Shown piece by piece: positions 60,628-64,000 of a DNA stretch of 64,000 nt; within the stretch, counting starts at the first letter, position 1, and the number at the start of each line of letters is the position of its first letter. Made by a program: the position numbers and the translations under genes. The notes under the pieces were generated by a model. The model worked only from the letters and a program-made list of their open reading frames with translations. It made no database searches and was not told the origin of the DNA. This stretch comes from JAOPZW01 sp963764585 (GTDB lineage Bacteria > Actinomycetota > Thermoleophilia > Solirubrobacterales > Solirubrobacteraceae): the NCBI GenBank assembly GCA_963764585.1, contig CAVXTB010000012.1, positions 62,001-126,000 on the forward strand, given 5' to 3'.

Positions 60628-61815
60628 ATGAGCACGGACATCCAGACCCTCGAGGACACGCGGCTCGGCGGCTTCGGCCACAGCGCCGACGACGACGCGC
60701 AGACCGCCGGGCGCGAGGCCGTTCGCGGCGCGCTGGCGGGCCGTGTTCCCGCTGAAGGCGACCTCGTCATCATCTTCCCCTCCGCCGGCTACGACCTCGA
60801 AGCGCTGCACCGGGCCGCGCTCGACGAGGCCGGCCCCGCGGCGGTGGTCGGCGCCACGACCGTCGGCGCGTTCACCGGCGAGGCGCAGCTGCAGTTCGGG
60901 TGCGTCGCCGCCTACATCGCGGCGGCCGACGGCCTGTCCTTCGGCGTCTGCCACCTCGAGCGCGACGACGCCGACATCGCCGGCTGCACGCGCCTGGCGG
61001 CCGAGAGTGCGCGCGACCGTGCCGGCGAGGAGCTCGAGCACTCCGTCCTGATGCTGCTGTGCGACGGCCTGACTCCCGACCAGCGCGAGATGGCGCGCGG
61101 CGCCTACGAGGTCACGAGCGCCATCGTCCCGCTTGTCGGCGGCGCCGCCGGCGACGACCTGCACTGGCAGGCGACGTACACCTTCGGCGAGGGGCGCGTG
61201 CTCTCCAACGGGCTCGTCGCCGTCTGGATCAACTCCCCCACCCCGATGGCCGTCTCCGTCGACCACGGGTGGCGGCCGTTCGGCAAGCCGATGCTCGTCA
61301 CCCGCGCCGAGGGCGCGGTCATCTACGAGCTCGACGGGCGCCCCGCGCTCGAGGCCTACGTCTCCGAGCGCGGCGCAGCGCTGAAGGAGGACGCGCGCTC
61401 GTTCGGCGAGAAGTGCATGGAGCGCCCGATCGGCCTGCCGAACGCCCACGGCCGCTACGACCTGCGCCAGGTCCACCAGACCGTGGAGGGCGGCGGGATC
61501 GTCTTCTCCACCGGCGTCCCCGAGCAGACCGTCGTGCAGGTCATGGCCAGCGACGAGGAGTCGCTGCTGCAGGGCGCGCGCCGCGCCGCGGAGGCGGCCG
61601 CCGACCAGCTCGAGCAGCCGGCACGCCTGGCGCTCGTGTTCTCGTGCTGCACGCGCGCGCCCCTGCTGCGCGAGCGCCTGGCCGAGGAGGTCGACGTCAT
61701 CGCCGGCGTCCTCGGCGGCGTGCCGGCGGGCGGCTTCTACACGTGCGGCGAGTTCGCGCGCGTGACCGGCTCGACCGGCATCCACAACTCCAGCGTGGCG
61801 CTGCTCGTCCTCTGA
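60628..61815 (+). CDS. FIST-domain sensor protein (FIST_N + FIST_C)
   Basis: 395 residues, no membrane segment. FIST_N: EGDLVIIFPSAGYDLEALHR, VVGATTVGAFTGEAQL, ending LVGGAAGDDLHWQATYTFGE. FIST_C: PFGKPMLVTRAEGAVIYELD, RPALEAYVSERGAAL, LALVFSCCTRAPLLRERLAE and GGFYTCGEFARVTGSTGIHN. FIST proteins are thought to bind small ligands such as amino acids and feed into c-di-GMP or histidine kinase signalling. The stop overlaps the GGDEF gene start as TGATG, so it is almost certainly its sensory partner. Confidence 0.9.
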   Translation: MSTDIQTLEDTRLGGFGHSADDDAQTAGREAVRGALAGRVPAEGDLVIIFPSAGYDLEALHRAALDEAGPAAVVGATTVGAFTGEAQLQFGCVAAYIAAADGLSFGVCHLERDDADIAGCTRLAAESARDRAGEELEHSVLMLLCDGLTPDQREMARGAYEVTSAIVPLVGGAAGDDLHWQATYTFGEGRVLSNGLVAVWINSPTPMAVSVDHGWRPFGKPMLVTRAEGAVIYELDGRPALEAYVSERGAALKEDARSFGEKCMERPIGLPNAHGRYDLRQVHQTVEGGGIVFSTGVPEQTVVQVMASDEESLLQGARRAAEAAADQLEQPARLALVFSCCTRAPLLRERLAEEVDVIAGVLGGVPAGGFYTCGEFARVTGSTGIHNSSVALLVL

Positions 61816-63827
61816 TGTTCCCGGCGGGCCCCGACACCGGTCCTGACGGGGAGCTCGCGCGGCTTCGGGCAGAGAACGGCGAGCTGCGCGAGCGGCTGGA
61901 GTCGGCCGAGCGCTTCACCGCCCAGACGCTGGCTCGCGCGACGCGCCTGAGCCAGGTCATCTCGGTGCTCGGCCACGACGCCGACCTCGACACGGTCGTC
62001 GAGCGCGCGGCGGTCGAGGTGGCCGAGGTGTTCTCGGCAGACATCGCCATCCTGCTGCTCGGCGCCGACACCTCGATCGAGGTCGCCGGGCACTGGGGCG
62101 TGCGCAAGGCCGACGTTCCCGACGGCCGCTTCGCGCTGGAGGGGCTCGAGCGCCTGACGCCGAGCGCGCCGGTGCTGATCGGCGCCGCCGACGACGTCCC
62201 GGTCCCGCGCTGGCTGCAGCGCTACGGCGCCGCGCACGTCGCGTGGGCGCGGCTGCCGGTCGGCGACGAGTCGCTCGGCCTCATGCTCCTGATCCGCCGG
62301 GCGCCGGCGCCGTTCGAGCGCAGCGACGAGATCGAGCTGCGCGCCATGGCCTACCGCATCGCCCTGGCGATGGAGAACGGCCTGCTGCACAGCCGCATGC
62401 GCCGCCAGCTCGAGCGCGTCAGCAGCATGCAGGAGTTCACGGCCCAGCTGGCGAGCACGCTCGAGCTGGGCCGCGTGGCACAGCGCGTCGCCGACATGCT
62501 CGTCAGCGAGGTGCCCGTCGCCGCGAGCGTCGTGCTCGTCGCGCGCGAGGGCGAGCACGTCCCCGTGGCGCGCTGCGGGTGCGACGCCGGCGCCGACGTG
62601 CTCACGGCGCCCGGCTGGGCGCGCTTCTCGCTGGAGACGACCGGCCAGCCCGTCGGCTGCGTGACCGTCAAGGGCGCGCCGCCCGCGGGCTCGGAGGCGC
62701 GCGAGCGCCTGCAGCACCTCCTCGGCCTGGCCGCGATGGCCGTCGACAAGGCGCTGCTCTACGAGCGCAGCCGCGAGCAGGCGCGCCAGGACTCGCTGAC
62801 CGGCCTGCTCGGCCACCGGGTCTTCCAGGAGGTGCTCGAGGAGCAGACGGGCCGCGGCGAGCCGTTCAGCGTCGTGCTCGCCGACATCGACGACTTCAAG
62901 CAGATCAACGACCTCTACGGCCACCAGACCGGCGACGACGCGCTGCGCTTCGTCGCCGACACGCTGCGCCGCGAGGTCCGCGCCCACGACAGCGTCTTCC
63001 GCGTCGGCGGCGAGGAGTTCTGCGTCGTGCTTCCGGGCCTCGACCACGCCGATGCGCTTCCGGTCGCCGAGCGCCTGCGCCGCAGCGTCGGCGCGGTCGT
63101 CGCTGCGCTGCCGGTGACGATCAGCCTCGGCGTCGCGAGCTTCCCGGCCCACGGCGTCACCCGCGACGACCTGCTCACGCAGGCCGACGCCGCGCTGTAC
63201 GTGTCCAAGCGCGCCGGCAAGAACCGCACGACGGTGGCCGGCGCCGAGCAGGCACCCAGCACCGAGACCGGCGACCGCCACGCCCACCTCGCCCTCCTGC
63301 ACGACCGCGACCCCGACACAGTCGTCCACAGCGTCCAGGTGGCGACGATCGCCGTCGAGCTCGCGCGCGCTCTCGGCATCGAGGACGAGCGCCTCGGCGT
63401 GCTGCGCACGGCCGCCAAGCTGCACGACATCGGCAAGATCGGCGTCCCCGACGAGATCCTCAACAAGCCGGGCCGCCTCGACGCCGACGAGTTCCGCGTC
63501 GTGCAGACCCACCCCGTCGTCGGCGCCGAGCTGCTGCGGGCGTGGGGCCTCGACCAGCCGGCCCGCTTCGTCGCCCAGCACCACGAGCACGTCGACGGCT
63601 CGGGCTACCCGGCCGGACTGCGCGGAGAGGAGATCGCGGTCGAGAGCCGCATCATCCACGTCGCCGACGCCTTCGTCGCGATGATCCTCGACCGCCCGTA
63701 CCGGCGTGCGCTCGACCGCGACGAGGCGCTCGCCGAGCTCGTGCGCCACCGCGGCACCCAGTTCGACGCGGCGGTCGTCGACGCGCTCCTGGCGCTCGAG
63801 CGCGACGACCTCGCCGCGGCGGCGTGA
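61815..63827 (+). CDS. GAF-GAF-GGDEF-HD-GYP c-di-GMP turnover protein
   Basis: 670 residues. A short coiled coil (about 10-38), GAF about 45-190, GAF 205-325, GGDEF 335-475 (ADIDDFKQINDLYGHQTGDD, active VGGEEFCVVLPG, ITISLGVASFPAHGVT), HD-GYP 485-665 (RTAAKLHDIGKIGVPDEIL, QHHEHVDGSGYPAGL). Both synthesis and degradation motifs look intact: the GGDEF motif reads GGEEF, and the HD and GYP residues are all present. No RxxD inhibitory site was recognised. It probably switches c-di-GMP level in response to the FIST partner and GAF ligands. Confidence 0.93.
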   Translation: MFPAGPDTGPDGELARLRAENGELRERLESAERFTAQTLARATRLSQVISVLGHDADLDTVVERAAVEVAEVFSADIAILLLGADTSIEVAGHWGVRKADVPDGRFALEGLERLTPSAPVLIGAADDVPVPRWLQRYGAAHVAWARLPVGDESLGLMLLIRRAPAPFERSDEIELRAMAYRIALAMENGLLHSRMRRQLERVSSMQEFTAQLASTLELGRVAQRVADMLVSEVPVAASVVLVAREGEHVPVARCGCDAGADVLTAPGWARFSLETTGQPVGCVTVKGAPPAGSEARERLQHLLGLAAMAVDKALLYERSREQARQDSLTGLLGHRVFQEVLEEQTGRGEPFSVVLADIDDFKQINDLYGHQTGDDALRFVADTLRREVRAHDSVFRVGGEEFCVVLPGLDHADALPVAERLRRSVGAVVAALPVTISLGVASFPAHGVTRDDLLTQADAALYVSKRAGKNRTTVAGAEQAPSTETGDRHAHLALLHDRDPDTVVHSVQVATIAVELARALGIEDERLGVLRTAAKLHDIGKIGVPDEILNKPGRLDADEFRVVQTHPVVGAELLRAWGLDQPARFVAQHHEHVDGSGYPAGLRGEEIAVESRIIHVADAFVAMILDRPYRRALDRDEALAELVRHRGTQFDAAVVDALLALERDDLAAAA

Positions 63828-64000
63828 GCCGCACGATGCAGCTGTCGCCGCGGATCTACCTGCCGGTGCTCGCGATCGTGGGCCTCGTGGCGCTGCTGAA
63901 CGTCGTCGGCTCGCCGCGCGCGCAGCGCGGCGCCGCGCCCGCCGAGGTCGCCGGCGCGCGCTATCGCCTCGACGCGGCGTCCGCGCAGCGGTCGGGCGCA
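63824..64000 (+). CDS. Membrane-anchored protein, N-terminal part (truncated by window edge)
   Basis: GTG 63824 overlaps the GGDEF gene stop as GTGA; ATG 63836 is an alternative in frame. About 59 residues are visible: a hydrophobic helix (YLPVLAIVGLVALLNVVG) and then a charged, Arg/Ala-rich stretch. Third gene of the FIST/c-di-GMP operon. It may be a membrane effector or receptor, but too little is present to name it. Confidence 0.6.
   Translation, partial: MSRTMQLSPRIYLPVLAIVGLVALLNVVGSPRAQRGAAPAEVAGARYRLDAASAQRSGA

Noticed and set aside
1..64000. tRNA, rRNA and CRISPR arrays
   Set aside because: All gaps longer than about 70 bp were read on both strands. None shows a cloverleaf with conserved GTTC-type loop, and no regularly spaced direct repeats longer than the operator repeats were seen.

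Overview
This 64 kb window is very GC-rich and densely packed on both strands. Its gene families are XRE-cupin and MarR regulators, LLM flavin enzymes, DUF3052, ROK kinase, DHA2 exporters and a long HrpA helicase. There are also many secreted proteins ending in beta-sandwich domains, and many TANNNT-type -10 boxes sit only 6-8 nt before start codons. Together this suggests a high-GC actinobacterium, most likely Thermoleophilia/Solirubrobacterales (Conexibacter-like). That placement is inference from gene content; there is no rRNA or other marker gene here.

Layout. 1-8.5 kb: end of an amidohydrolase, a membrane protein, an RlpA-like wall protein behind a structured leader that may be a divergent c-di-AMP riboswitch, DNA polymerase IV, a cysteine-desulfurase-like enzyme, two alpha/beta hydrolases and a thioredoxin-TPR protein. 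8.6-18.4 kb: small-molecule catabolism and efflux, with an XRE-cupin regulator, an HpaB-type flavin monooxygenase, a MarR/methyltransferase pair, a flavin reductase, a decaying TetR-cupin-SnoaL patch, a DHA2 exporter with its TetR repressor and three tandem operators, and a benzoylformate-decarboxylase-like enzyme facing an SDR. 19-24 kb: cytochrome bd oxidase (cydAB) followed by an IS1182-type element. 24-32 kb: a short chain of overlapping small genes, a PAS/GAF/PP2C phosphatase, ROK glucokinase, a J-domain protein and a sedolisin protease. 32-42.5 kb: a spermidine-synthase-like protein, DUF2127 protein, LLM oxidoreductase, three secreted proteins (one frameshifted), MarR and a second DHA2 exporter. 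42.6-46.4 kb: HrpA. 46.5-50.8 kb: a beta-propeller/phosphoesterase, ABC transporter and lipoprotein operon in which two members are broken. 50.8-55.7 kb: holin-like protein, cyclase, dienelactone hydrolase, FAD oxidoreductase with ferredoxin, DeoR regulator. 55.7-60.5 kb: a broken beta-galactosidase, a repeat-rich intergenic region, a flavin reductase and a CAP-domain remnant. 60.6-64 kb: a FIST, GAF-GAF-GGDEF-HD-GYP and membrane-protein signalling operon.

Most notable: (1) a family of long intergenic palindromes at three sites, two of them invaded by other mobile DNA (an IS1182-type element and a 181-bp MITE-like element with a TAT duplication); (2) six convergent gene pairs whose TAG stops interlock in one CTAG; (3) widespread leaderless-type promoter geometry, including a TTG-started dinB; (4) three perfectly phased 15-bp palindromic operators; (5) an unusually high number of broken genes, at least three of them caused by deletions that sequencing error cannot explain.

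No tRNA, rRNA, CRISPR array, prophage or conjugative module was recognised. All calls come from reading the sequence and its translations; no database search was run.
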